From Neorhizobium sp. JUb45 (GTDB taxonomy: Bacteria > Pseudomonadota > Alphaproteobacteria > Rhizobiales > Rhizobiaceae), in contig NZ_SLYW01000017.1 of the NCBI RefSeq assembly GCF_004343585.1, forward strand, positions 1 through 47,128: a DNA stretch of 47,128 nucleotides, in the 5' to 3' direction. The position numbers and the translations under genes are program-made. Shown piece by piece: positions 8,463 through 16,853 of the stretch; position 1 is the stretch's first letter, and the number at the start of each line of letters is the position of its first letter. Under the pieces are notes generated by a model, which saw nothing but the letters and a program-made list of their open reading frames with translations, had not been told where the DNA came from and searched no databases.

Positions 8463-9182
8463 TCACTCCGAAATGCGCTCGATCAGCAATGTCTTGTAGC
8501 GTATTAAGCTGCCTTGCAGGTGTGTGTTCATTGCCTCTCGTGCGGCGGTTGCGTCCCCGCCAAAAATAGCATTGACGATACGCCCGTGCTCCTCCTGCAG
8601 GTGAGGGTTCATCGTCATCGTTCCCGTTTGGGTGCGGTTCAGGATTATGCCGGGTTTGATGAGCAGAAGGAGTTCGCTGAAGCGGCGGTTCTGGGTCGCC
8701 TGCGCAATGCCAAGGTGAAACGCGAAGTCGTCATCCCGCGTAGACAGACCCTTTTCGACGTTGGCGCCAATCCGGCGATGCACGTCGATGATGGCTTCGA
8801 GCTGGGTCGGAGAACGCCGAGCCGCCGCTAGGCCTGCAGCTTCCGTTTCGCATGCGGCTCGCAGCTCCAGCAATTCGATCACCGATGATATCCGCTCGAG
8901 TGAAAGGCCTGAAAACGGCGTTCCCTTAAGTTCCGAATCTGTGACGAAAACACCGACGCCGCGGCGTGCTTCCAGCATGCCCTCTGCTCGAAGAATGGCC
9001 ACGGCTTCACGAATGACGGCACGGCTGACGGAATGCAGTCCTGTAAGATCGTTTTCGCTCGGCAACTTGTCACCGGGCTTGAATTTGCCGCCCTCGATAT
9101 CCCGACGCAGCGATGCGGCGACCTGTGTCACCAGCGAGCGACCGACTAGGTCGATCTTTTCCGGATCCCTGTTCTGCTCCAC
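8463..9182 (-). CDS. GntR-family regulator, FadR/FCD subgroup
   Basis: A 239-residue regulator with an N-terminal winged helix (GKFKPGDKLPSENDLTGLHSVSRAVIREAVAILRAEGMLEARRGVGVFV, ~33-80) and a C-terminal FCD ligand domain. The FCD metal ligands are all visible: D-x-x-x-H in DDDFAFHLGIA, H in EEHGRIVNAI and H in MNTHLQGS. Such proteins are usually repressors released by a sugar acid or other carboxylate. It is divergent from the acid-sugar enzyme at 9494 and the orphan binding protein, which it probably controls. Confidence 0.9.
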   Translation of the reverse strand: MEQNRDPEKIDLVGRSLVTQVAASLRRDIEGGKFKPGDKLPSENDLTGLHSVSRAVIREAVAILRAEGMLEARRGVGVFVTDSELKGTPFSGLSLERISSVIELLELRAACETEAAGLAAARRSPTQLEAIIDVHRRIGANVEKGLSTRDDDFAFHLGIAQATQNRRFSELLLLIKPGIILNRTQTGTMTMNPHLQEEHGRIVNAIFGGDATAAREAMNTHLQGSLIRYKTLLIERISE

Positions 9183-9493
9183 CCAAAAGTCTCCATTCCA
9201 ATTTTATGTGTTACCCAGCAGACAAGATGACGCCAGACATCAGGTATCTTTTACGCGATTCCTCGCATTGAAGCATAGTTTATCAGCTCTGGCAAAAGGC
9301 CTCGCTGTCAGCGATCCAAATGGTTTACCTCGGGCGTGAGAATAAATCGTCGATTAAGGGGATTGACGAACACTCTTCCTTGCCTCTAGCCTGTCTTATG
9401 TCACCTATCGGTAGTCAGACAAGTAAGTTTGCTCCTCATGTCTCGGGCGTAGCGAGCAGGCCGCTTCGAAGGCGGAACAAGTTGGGAACACCT
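9183..9493. promoter_or_regulatory. divergent control region, 311 nt
   Basis: This gap separates the GntR gene from the acid-sugar enzyme gene. A promoter-like pair for the rightward genes is visible: TTGACG at 9363-9368 and CTAGCC at 9386-9391 with 17 nt between them. Although an open frame runs from about 9320 into the enzyme gene, its first 58 codons do not resemble the enolase family, so I treat them as untranslated leader. Confidence 0.5.
9412..9422. promoter_or_regulatory. candidate FadR-subgroup GntR operator
   Basis: The sequence TAGTCAGACAA fits TnGTnnnACnA, the operator consensus described for the FadR subgroup of GntR regulators. It lies about 20 nt downstream of the proposed -10 box of the rightward promoter, where bound repressor would block transcription. 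Six fixed positions in a 311-nt gap leave some chance of a random match. Confidence 0.35.
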
Positions 9494-10642
9494 ATGAACA
9501 TCATTGATGCCAGTGTACGCACGTTCTGGTACACGACACACGAGGAGATCGACAGTGATGGCCACGCCCATCCGGGACCGGCTCGCAAGGTACGCAAATC
9601 CCTGTTGACGCTGACATGTGAGGACGGCACCCAAGGGCATTCTTTTGGCAGCCCGGAACAGCTGCGACCGCATCTGCTCGATCGTTTCATTCGCCCGGTC
9701 GTTCTCAATCAGGATGCGCTGGCCCGTGAACGTCTCTGGCAGGATCTAGCGCACTGGCAGCGGGGGAGTGGAGGTCAACTCAGTGACCGGACGGTTGCCA
9801 TCGTCGATTGTGCGCTCTGGGATCTCGCCGGCCATCTGTTCAAGGCTCCGGTCTACAAGATCATCGGCTCCTACCGGGACAAGGTGCCCGCCTATGGCTC
9901 CATCATGTGCGGTGACGAACTGGAAGGCGGGCTTGCAACGCCGGAAGATTACGGTCGGTTTGCCCAGCAGCTCGTCACCCGCGGGTATCAGGCGATAAAG
10001 CTTCACACCTGGATGCCGCCGGTCAGCTGGTCGCCCAGCATCGAGATGGATCTCAAGGCCTGTGCCGCCGTGCGTGAGGCTGTCGGACCCAAAATCCCGC
10101 TGATGCTGGATGCCTATCACTGGTATTCCCGCCAGGAGGCTTACGAGCTCGGCAAGGGCCTCGAGGCGTTGAACTTCACCTGGATCGAGGAGGTGATGGA
10201 CGAGCAGTCGATGTCTTCGTACGCCTGGCTTGCGCAGCAGTTGAAGATCCCGGTGATCGGGCCGGAATCGGTTGGTGGCAAATACAAACACCGCGCGGAG
10301 TGGATCAAGGCGGGAGCCTGCGATATTCTTCGCACCGGCGTCGAGGATGTCGGCGGCATCACGCCGGCGCTGAAGACCATGCATCTGGCCGAAAGTTTTG
10401 GCATGAACTGCGAGGTGCACGGTCATGGAGCGGAAAACCTCACCATTTCCGCTGCCACCAAGAATTGCCGCTGGTATGAGCGTGGTCTGCTGCACCCGTT
10501 TCTCGATTATGATGCTTGCCCCGAATATCTGAATGCCATTCCTGATCCTATGGACGAAGACGGCTTCGTCTGGCTGTCGCAGGCGCCGGGTCTCGGGGAG
10601 GATATCAATTTCGATTACATCGACGCCAATTTGGCGGAGTGA
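9494..10642 (+). CDS. enolase-superfamily acid-sugar dehydratase or isomerase (mandelate racemase subgroup)
   Basis: I choose the ATG at 9494 (382 residues) because MNIIDASVRTFWYTTHEEID is where similarity to the family begins. The catalytic set is recognisable: K169-x-H171 in AIKLHTW, metal ligands D206 (MLDAYHWY), E232/E233 (WIEEVMDE) and E258 (GPESVGG), D285 (DVGG) and the general-base H309 (CEVHGHG). This pattern belongs to mandelate-racemase-type enzymes, which abstract the proton next to a carboxylate; most relatives dehydrate sugar acids. The substrate cannot be read from sequence. It probably forms an operon with the binding protein 77 nt downstream. Confidence 0.85.
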   Translation: MNIIDASVRTFWYTTHEEIDSDGHAHPGPARKVRKSLLTLTCEDGTQGHSFGSPEQLRPHLLDRFIRPVVLNQDALARERLWQDLAHWQRGSGGQLSDRTVAIVDCALWDLAGHLFKAPVYKIIGSYRDKVPAYGSIMCGDELEGGLATPEDYGRFAQQLVTRGYQAIKLHTWMPPVSWSPSIEMDLKACAAVREAVGPKIPLMLDAYHWYSRQEAYELGKGLEALNFTWIEEVMDEQSMSSYAWLAQQLKIPVIGPESVGGKYKHRAEWIKAGACDILRTGVEDVGGITPALKTMHLAESFGMNCEVHGHGAENLTISAATKNCRWYERGLLHPFLDYDACPEYLNAIPDPMDEDGFVWLSQAPGLGEDINFDYIDANLAE

Positions 10643-10719
10643 CACGACAGTAAAAGTGGAGCGGTCGACGCGAGGCAGAGGAGGCCTGCGGCGTCAATCT
10701 GGCCGCAATGGGAGGAACC

Positions 10720-12327
10720 ATGAAACGACGCAAAATGTTGATCGCCGTAGCCCTTATGACAACGACGAGCTTGCTCGGCATGACACCGGCATTGGCCGAA
10801 ACACCGGCGAACCAGTTGGTCATCGGCTTCTCGATGACCAATGTGCTGACACTTGATCCGGCCGGCTCTTCGAGCAAGGAGCGGGTTCAGGTTCTTGCCA
10901 ATCTCTACGACGGATTGGTCGGCATCGATCCCGTCGAGCGAGCGAAGGTCATCCCGGCACTTGCCGAGCGATGGGAGGTGGGGCCGGATGAAAAATCAAT
11001 TCGCTTTCACCTGCGCCCAGACTTGAAATTCACCTCGGGCAACGCCGTGACAGCGGACGATGTCGTCTGGTCGCTACAACGCGTCCTGAAACTCAATCTG
11101 GCGCAGGCAACCAACTTGCGTCTGCGCGGCTATAACAGTGACAATGCCGCGCAAAGCTTCAAAGCTCTTGATGACAGGACGGTCGAGATCGCCATTCTTC
11201 AGCCGATTGATCCGCAGATCATCCTGATGACCCTGGCGATGGCGGGGACGGGGAGCGTCATCGATAAAAAGGAAGTTCTGAGCCATGACAAGAACGGCGA
11301 TCTGGGGGCGGGCTGGCTGACGACAAACTCCGCCGGAACCGCTGCATTCAAGGTGCAATCACTTCGCCCGAATGAGATGGTCGTGCTGGCGCGTAACGAC
11401 AATTACTGGGGGCCGGCGCCAGCCATGAGCCGCGTGTTGATGCGGCATATCCCCGAACCCCAAAGCCAGCGGCTGCTCATCGAAAAAGGCGATCTGGACA
11501 TTGCCTATTCGCTCGGTGCTGCCGATCTCGACGCCCTGAAGTCTAACGAGGCCGTCAAGGTTACCACATCGATCGGAAACGGCCTGTACTACCTTGCGAT
11601 GTCTCAAAAGAACGAGAACCTCGCCAATCCGAAGCTGCGCGAGGCCATCCTCAAACTCATTGATTTCGATGGACTGAACAGGACTGTCATGCCCTATTTC
11701 GGTGTGCGGCATCTAAGTCCCATACAGATTGGCTTGGCGAAGGATCCCTACGATCCCGGCCTGAAGATGGATGTGGAGGCGGCTAAGAAGCTTCTTGTCG
11801 AAGCCGGATATGCCGATGGCATCGATCTGACAATTCGCACATTGTCGGAACCACCGTTTGATAATCTCGCCATCGTCCTGCAAAGCCTGCTGGGCCAGGC
11901 TGGAATCCGCATCAAAATTCTTACCGGCAGCGGCGAGCAAGTTTATGGCCCGATGCGTGAACGGAATTTCGAACTGATCGTCGGGCGTAGCGGGGGCCAG
12001 ATCTCGCATCCTGATGGTGACATGCGAAGCCTTGCGTATAATCCGGACAATCGCGACGAGGCGAAGTTGACCGGTCTTGTGGGATGGCGCACCTCATTCA
12101 AGGATGATGAGCTCAATTCTAGAATTGACGCAGCGCTCGCTGAGACGAGCCCCGACAAACAGGCAGAGCGGTATCAGGATATCGAAAAGCTTTATGCCGA
12201 TCGCATTCCCGCCATCCAGCCAATTTCGCAGGTGACGGATTCAGTTGCTCAACGCGCGGATATTGAGGGTTTTCGCATCAGTCCTGTATGGCAGACCAAA
12301 CTCGACGCAGTGCGCAAACGGCGTTGA
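10720..12327 (+). CDS. orphan ABC substrate-binding protein, peptide/oligosaccharide family 5
   Basis: The ATG at 10720 follows a strong GGGAGG site and gives 535 residues with a Sec signal (MKRRKMLIAVALMTTTSLLGMTPALA). The mature protein has the SBP_bac_5 features VIPALAERWEVGPDEKSIRFHLRPDLKFTSGNAVTADDVVWSLQR and the periplasmic fold of DppA/OppA. It opens like the two other family-5 proteins in the window (ETPANQLVIGFSMTNVLTLDP versus ETPKNQLVIG and ATPKDELVIA), so all three are paralogues. No permease or ATPase gene adjoins it; it may borrow the transporter at 14-18 kb or 24-28 kb. The company of an acid-sugar enzyme points to a sugar-containing ligand rather than peptides. Confidence 0.88.
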   Translation: MKRRKMLIAVALMTTTSLLGMTPALAETPANQLVIGFSMTNVLTLDPAGSSSKERVQVLANLYDGLVGIDPVERAKVIPALAERWEVGPDEKSIRFHLRPDLKFTSGNAVTADDVVWSLQRVLKLNLAQATNLRLRGYNSDNAAQSFKALDDRTVEIAILQPIDPQIILMTLAMAGTGSVIDKKEVLSHDKNGDLGAGWLTTNSAGTAAFKVQSLRPNEMVVLARNDNYWGPAPAMSRVLMRHIPEPQSQRLLIEKGDLDIAYSLGAADLDALKSNEAVKVTTSIGNGLYYLAMSQKNENLANPKLREAILKLIDFDGLNRTVMPYFGVRHLSPIQIGLAKDPYDPGLKMDVEAAKKLLVEAGYADGIDLTIRTLSEPPFDNLAIVLQSLLGQAGIRIKILTGSGEQVYGPMRERNFELIVGRSGGQISHPDGDMRSLAYNPDNRDEAKLTGLVGWRTSFKDDELNSRIDAALAETSPDKQAERYQDIEKLYADRIPAIQPISQVTDSVAQRADIEGFRISPVWQTKLDAVRKRR

Positions 12328-12523
12328 CAGGAGAGAGGCCACCGTACGCGGATCACTGATTGTAGTGGCACCAGTAAACAGCAAGATCGCTGGCTGGTAA
12401 TAGCTCGACCTGAACGAGGTTCAACCATGCTCCCAACGATGAGGGTACATCAAATCAGAAATGGGCGGGTAGTTGGTTCAAGTCTGGTCAAGAGCTAATA
12501 GGGAGATATTAGCGTTAGCGTAA
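12328..12523. other. intergenic space between convergent genes
   Basis: A gap of 196 nt between the orphan binding protein and nagB. It contains T-arm-like motif copy B and a short TGAAC-GAG-GTTCA hairpin near 12412-12424. I see no convincing terminator with a U-tract and no coding frame. Confidence 0.4.
12473..12499 (+). repeat. T-arm-like dispersed motif, copy B
   Basis: Second copy of the 27-nt motif. It ends TCAAGAGCTAA where the other copies have TCAAGAGCTTA. Similarity to copy D extends upstream through GCGGGT, which argues for common descent rather than chance. It lies between convergent genes. Confidence 0.55.
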
Positions 12524-13282
12524 TCACTGTAGCTGCGCGGCACCTTTATCTAGCACCCAGTGCACGTTGCCATGTATCTGCAGCAGAGAGGCCGGGCAGG
12601 CTTCGCCAAGCTGTCCAGACAGGCTCTTGCGAATGGCTTCCGCCTTGGCCGCTCCGGTTGCTAGAACAACGATTTCGCGTGCATCGATAATGTCGGCAAT
12701 GCCCATCGTGATGGCCCGTGTCGGTACCCGATCGAGTTGCAGCAGTGTCTGCTGGTTTACGACTAGCGTTTCCGGCGAAAGTTCTACTATCCGCACGCGG
12801 CTCGTCACCGGCGAACCCGGTTCGTTGAAGCCGATATGGCCATTGGTGCCGATGCCGAGCAGTTGCAGATCCACGGGACGGGAGCGGACGAGCGCGGCAT
12901 AACGTGCTGCCTCCGCCGTTTCGTCCTTCGCCGCACCATCGATCAGGTTGATCTTAGATGTATCGAAACTGGCACCGGAAAACAGTTCGCGATGCATGTA
13001 GGCAGCGAATGAATCCGGATGTGATTGTTCAAGCCCGCAATATTCATCGAGATTGATGGTTTCGACCTTAGCGAAGGAAACTTTTTCGTCCTGTGCGGCC
13101 GCAACCAGCTTCGCATAGACACGGCGCGGCGTCTGTCCGGTCGCAAGCCCCAGCCGGCAGGTCGGGTTTGCCTGCACCAGTGTGACAAGCCTTTCCGCGA
13201 CGAATTGGCTCGCCTCTTCCGCCGTTGGCAGAATGGTGATCTTGGCGGCGCGAGCGGACGCGATCCGGGGATGGTGATCCAT
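12524..13282 (-). CDS. nagB: glucosamine-6-phosphate deaminase
   Basis: A 252-residue cytoplasmic enzyme converting glucosamine-6-phosphate to fructose-6-phosphate and ammonia. Typical NagB motifs are present: GLATGQTPRRVYAKL for phosphate binding, INLDEYCGL with the catalytic Asp, the lid segment SFAAYMHRELF and LLGIGTNGHIGFNEPGSP with the catalytic His. The Asn in GTNGH, where E. coli has Asp, is normal for the short Bacillus-type enzymes. It is the last gene of the long minus-strand operon, 64 nt after the mannonate dehydratase gene, and gives the operon a clear amino-sugar signature. Confidence 0.93.
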   Translation of the reverse strand: MDHHPRIASARAAKITILPTAEEASQFVAERLVTLVQANPTCRLGLATGQTPRRVYAKLVAAAQDEKVSFAKVETINLDEYCGLEQSHPDSFAAYMHRELFSGASFDTSKINLIDGAAKDETAEAARYAALVRSRPVDLQLLGIGTNGHIGFNEPGSPVTSRVRIVELSPETLVVNQQTLLQLDRVPTRAITMGIADIIDAREIVVLATGAAKAEAIRKSLSGQLGEACPASLLQIHGNVHWVLDKGAAQLQ

Positions 13283-13317
13283 CAGACTGAAACCTTTTAA
13301 AATTTGGAGGCGGGATT

Positions 13318-13339
13318 GCAGCCGGCGGAAACCGGCTGC
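13318..13339 (-). other. intercistronic hairpin between the dehydratase gene and nagB
   Basis: A perfect 8-bp stem (GCAGCCGG and CCGGCTGC, 6-nt loop) begins just after the mannonate dehydratase stop. There is no U-tract, so it is more likely an mRNA-stabilising or processing element than a terminator. Confidence 0.45.
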
Positions 13340-13346
13340 CCGATGA

Positions 13347-14327
13347 TCAGATGTGACCCTTGTCCATCGCTTCGAGAAGGGCGGCGATGTAGCCGTAGCA
13401 GAAGCTGAAGGCGACGCCGACCGGGTCGCGGCCGGAAATGGTCGGCACGTGATCGGGCATGACCATGTATTTGTAGCCGACTTCCTTGTAGATCTTCAGC
13501 GAGCGGATCATGTCCATGTCGCCTTCGTCCGGAAAGGTTTCTATGAAGGAAAGCTTGCCGCCGCGAATGTTGCGGTAATGGACGTTGAAGATCTTTTCCC
13601 GGCTGCCGAACCAGCGGATGATGTCGTCGATTTCCTCGCGCGGATTGTCGAGCATCTCGCCAATCGAACCCTGGCAGAAGTTCAGGCCGTGATACGGGTT
13701 TTCGCGCATCTGCACGAATTTCTTCAGGCCTTCGACCGTTCCTAGAACGCGGGTGACGCCCTTGTAGCCCGGCGGCGTGTAGGGGTCATGCGGATGGCAG
13801 GCGAGACGGACCCTGTTGCTTTCGGCAACCGGCACGACGCGCTCGAGGAAATAATCGATGCGCTCCCAGTTCTCGTCTTCGGAAAGAACGCCGGCAAGAC
13901 CCGGAGCGGCGTCATGGTCTGCCTTGTCCCAGCGCCATGCCTCGTTGAGCGAGCCGCCGCGGCCGCGTTCCATTTCAGTGCGCGGAATGCCGATGATGTT
14001 GAGATTGTATTTGGCCGCCGGAATGCCGGCCCTGGCGATGTTTTCGATCATCGCGCAGACGGCGTCGATCTGACGGTCGCGATCGGCACCGCCCAGCAGG
14101 ATGTCCTGATAAGGCGTTTCTTCGATCGGCCGCGACGACATCGGCAACTGGACCATGTCCAGCGTCAGGCCAAAGCTTTCGACTTTCTCGCGCTGGCGAA
14201 GAATATCGTCGAAGGTCCAGCTTGCCGGCTTGCCCGGCGGATCGGCACAAACGTTCTTGATGCCGAGCTGTGCCCAGATGCGAAACTCGTCATCGTCGCG
14301 GGCGTCCACCTGTGTTCCGAGATACAT
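13347..14327 (-). CDS. uxuA: mannonate dehydratase (UxuA family)
   Basis: A 326-residue TIM-barrel enzyme expected to dehydrate D-mannonate to 2-keto-3-deoxygluconate in glucuronate breakdown. The four metal ligands described for UxuA are visible in order: His in LACHPHDPY, Cys in NFCQGSIGEM, His in NVHYRNIRG and Asp in MPDHVPTISG. It is shorter than E. coli UxuA (394 residues) but in the range of the compact form. Neither uronate isomerase nor fructuronate reductase is in the window, so those steps must be encoded elsewhere, or the enzyme acts on a related acid. It lies between transporter and nagB genes in one operon. Confidence 0.85.
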   Translation of the reverse strand: MYLGTQVDARDDDEFRIWAQLGIKNVCADPPGKPASWTFDDILRQREKVESFGLTLDMVQLPMSSRPIEETPYQDILLGGADRDRQIDAVCAMIENIARAGIPAAKYNLNIIGIPRTEMERGRGGSLNEAWRWDKADHDAAPGLAGVLSEDENWERIDYFLERVVPVAESNRVRLACHPHDPYTPPGYKGVTRVLGTVEGLKKFVQMRENPYHGLNFCQGSIGEMLDNPREEIDDIIRWFGSREKIFNVHYRNIRGGKLSFIETFPDEGDMDMIRSLKIYKEVGYKYMVMPDHVPTISGRDPVGVAFSFCYGYIAALLEAMDKGHI

Positions 14328-14387
14328 ATTGGCCTCGTCATTTTTATCGATGTGAATGAAGGCGGCTCTGCCGGAGCCACTGATTTT

Positions 14388-15125
14388 TCAGATTGCGCTC
14401 GCCTCGAACAGCATGCGCGAATAATCGTCGTGGGTGCGGCCCTCGTAGAGGTCGTCTTTGGTCAGTTCGTCGACAAAGACGCCGCTCTTCATCACCAGAA
14501 CTCGGTCGCACATATGCGCGATCACGCTCAGATCATGGCTGACCAGTACATAGGTCAGCTGACGCGCTTCCTTGAGGTCGGCAAGGAGATTGAGCACTTC
14601 CGCCTGAACCGAAACGTCGAGCGCCGATGTCGGCTCATCGAGGAGGATGATTTCCGGCTCCAGCATCAGGGCGCGGGCGATGGCCACACGCTGGCGCTGG
14701 CCGCCGGAAAGCTGGTGCGGAAACCGCTCGGCAAAAGCCGCCGGCAGACCGACCTGTTCCAGTGCTGACGGTACACGGTCCCAACCCTTGCCGCGATCCA
14801 TCGCACGGATCGGTTCGGCCAGAACCCGGCTGATGCGGTGACGCGGGTGGATGGAGCCGTATGGATCCTGAAACACCATTTGCGTCAAAAGCATCTGTTC
14901 GCGGGTGCGGGTCTTGTCCACATCGGTGCCGGCAAGGTTGATCTTTCCGGTCCAATGGCGGTCGAGGCCGGCGAGCGAACGCAGAACCGTCGACTTGCCA
15001 CAGCCTGATTCGCCGACGATGCCGAGCGTTTCGCCCTTGGCGACCGAAAACGATACACTCTTGACGACCTGCCGGGCAGATGCGCCGCTGCCGAAAGAGA
15101 CGGAGAGATCCTGAACGTCGATCAT
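14388..15125 (-). CDS. ABC transporter ATP-binding protein (DppF/OppF type), system 1
   Basis: A 245-residue ATPase with Walker A GESGCGKST, signature LSGGQRQRVAIARAL, Walker B IILLDEPTSALD and the switch His in VLVSHDLSV. The motifs are those of peptide-type importers, but the protein lacks most of the usual C-terminal oligopeptide-transporter extension (family members are often ~320 residues). Its start overlaps the stop of the partner ATPase by 4 nt. It should form a heterodimer with that partner and power the two permeases upstream. Confidence 0.9.
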   Translation of the reverse strand: MIDVQDLSVSFGSGASARQVVKSVSFSVAKGETLGIVGESGCGKSTVLRSLAGLDRHWTGKINLAGTDVDKTRTREQMLLTQMVFQDPYGSIHPRHRISRVLAEPIRAMDRGKGWDRVPSALEQVGLPAAFAERFPHQLSGGQRQRVAIARALMLEPEIILLDEPTSALDVSVQAEVLNLLADLKEARQLTYVLVSHDLSVIAHMCDRVLVMKSGVFVDELTKDDLYEGRTHDDYSRMLFEASAI

Positions 15126-15970
15126 GGGCGGGTCTCCACGGCATCGATTGCGTTTCTGTCGAGCGTTTTCAGACGCCGCACCGGTGCCTTCAAGTCCGGC
15201 ATGGCAGCGATCAGACCGCGCGTATACGGGTGCTGTGCTTCTTCAAGGTTGGTCAGAGTTTCCACGACGCGCCCCTTGTACATGACCATGATGCGTTCGC
15301 AGAAAGCGGCAACCATGCGGATGTCATGGCTGATCAGCATCAGGCCGGCTTTGTTTTCGCGCACAAGTTCATCGAGCAGATTCAACACGTCGCCGCGCAC
15401 CGAAACGTCGAGCGCCGACGTCGGCTCGTCGGCAATCACCATGCGCGGTTTTGCCAGTAGCATCATGGCGATCATTACACGCTGGCCCATGCCACCGGAA
15501 ATCTGGTGGGGATAAAGCTTCATCGTGCGTTCGATATCGGTGATGCGCACGCGTTCCAGCATGGTCGCGGCGATTTTATAGGCTTCGGCCTTGCCGACCT
15601 TCAGGTGCAGGAGTGCTGCTTCCGCCACCTGTTTGCCGATCGGCAGGACCGGGTTCAGCGAATAACGCGGATCCTGCATGATCAGCGCCATGCGGTTGCC
15701 GCGCAGCGAGCGCATTTGTTTTTCCTTGGCGGCAAGCAGCGGCATGCCGTCAAAGGTCAATGTGTCTGCGGTGACCCGGCCGATCGGTGGCAACAACCGC
15801 ATGATGGCACGACCAAGGGTCGATTTACCCGAACCGCTTTCGCCGACGATGCCGAGACGTTCCGCCTTGAGGTCGAAACTGACGCCATCAATGGCGGGTT
15901 TTGCGTAGCGGCCAAAATGCACGGACAGGTTTTTGACCGAAAGGATTGTGTCTTGATCAGGAGCGTGCAT
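15122..15970 (-). CDS. ABC transporter ATP-binding protein (DppD/OppD type), system 1
   Basis: I start at 15970 (MHAPDQDTILSVKNLSVHFG), giving 282 residues and a 14-nt overlap with the permease gene; the longer frame would overlap it needlessly. Motifs are Walker A GESGSGKST, signature ISGGMGQRVMIAMML, Walker B MVIADEPTSALD, switch His in LISHDIRMV and the HPYTRGLIAAMP motif at the start of the peptide-transporter C-terminal region. Partner of the ATPase that follows it. Confidence 0.9.
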   Translation of the reverse strand: MHAPDQDTILSVKNLSVHFGRYAKPAIDGVSFDLKAERLGIVGESGSGKSTLGRAIMRLLPPIGRVTADTLTFDGMPLLAAKEKQMRSLRGNRMALIMQDPRYSLNPVLPIGKQVAEAALLHLKVGKAEAYKIAATMLERVRITDIERTMKLYPHQISGGMGQRVMIAMMLLAKPRMVIADEPTSALDVSVRGDVLNLLDELVRENKAGLMLISHDIRMVAAFCERIMVMYKGRVVETLTNLEEAQHPYTRGLIAAMPDLKAPVRRLKTLDRNAIDAVETRP

Positions 15971-16853
15971 GGCGAGGATCCAGCAGGTCGCGAAGCGTAT
16001 CGCCGACAAGGTTGAAGGCAAGGCTGGTAATCAGGATGGCGAGGCCGGGCATGACCGCAACCCACCAGTGATCCAGCATGAACTTGCGGCCACTCGAAAT
16101 CATCGCACCCCATTCTGGCGCCGGTGGCTGCGCACCGAGGCCGAGGAAGCCCAATGACGCTGCCGTCAGGATGATACCGGCCATGTTGAGCGTCAGGCGT
16201 ACGACGACGGAGGGAATGCACATCGGGGCGATATAGAGAAACAGTAGACGCATTGGCGATGCGCCGTAAAGACGGGCCGCCGCGACATAGTCGGTGTTGC
16301 GCACAACGAGTGCCTCGGCACGGGCCAGACGGGCGATCGCCGGCCAGCTTGTCAGCGAGATCGCGATGACGGCCGTGCCGAGACCGGCGCCCAGGGCCGC
16401 CGCAAAGGCAAGTGCCAGGATCAGCGACGGAAAGGACAGGACGATATCGGTAAAGCGCATCAGGATTGCATCCGTGCGGCCGCCGACGAAACCGGAGACG
16501 ACGCCGACGATCAGCCCGATCGGTCCGACAATTACCGTCACCAGCATGATTGTGGAAATGGTGATGCGCGCGCCGAAAACGAGCCGCGAGAAGATGTCGC
16601 GGCCGAATTCATCCGTGCCGGCCAGATGCGACCAGCTGGGTGGCAGGAAGGCCGCCTGCAGGTTCTGCACGGTCGGATCGTATGGAGCGATCAGCGGTGC
16701 AAACAGTGCGAGCACAAGCAAAACGAACAGAACGAAGAAACCGCAAAGGCCGACCGGCTCGCGAGACAGTTTTTCCCAGATCGCCGCAAGGCCGGAGAGA
16801 ATGGCCGAACGCGGGCGGCCCGGCATTTCAGTGGCGGTATTTTGCGCGCTCAT
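15957..16853 (-). CDS. ABC transporter permease (DppC/OppC type), system 1
   Basis: A 298-residue inner-membrane protein with an OppC N-terminal segment (membrane helix then LIAPYDPTVQN) and about six helices. The ATPase-contact loop is SWPAIARLARAEALVVRNTDYVAAARLYGAS, the standard EAA-like region. GTDEFGRDIFSRLVFGAR is the usual family landmark. It overlaps the DppB-type gene by 4 nt and the ATPase gene by 14 nt. Confidence 0.92.
   Translation of the reverse strand: MSAQNTATEMPGRPRSAILSGLAAIWEKLSREPVGLCGFFVLFVLLVLALFAPLIAPYDPTVQNLQAAFLPPSWSHLAGTDEFGRDIFSRLVFGARITISTIMLVTVIVGPIGLIVGVVSGFVGGRTDAILMRFTDIVLSFPSLILALAFAAALGAGLGTAVIAISLTSWPAIARLARAEALVVRNTDYVAAARLYGASPMRLLFLYIAPMCIPSVVVRLTLNMAGIILTAASLGFLGLGAQPPAPEWGAMISSGRKFMLDHWWVAVMPGLAILITSLAFNLVGDTLRDLLDPRHARS

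Noticed and set aside
9464..9482. CCGCTTCGAAGGCGG-type inverted repeat as a terminator before the enzyme gene at 9494
   Set aside because: It has a one-base bulge, no U-tract, and lies just upstream of a start codon where termination makes little sense without further evidence.
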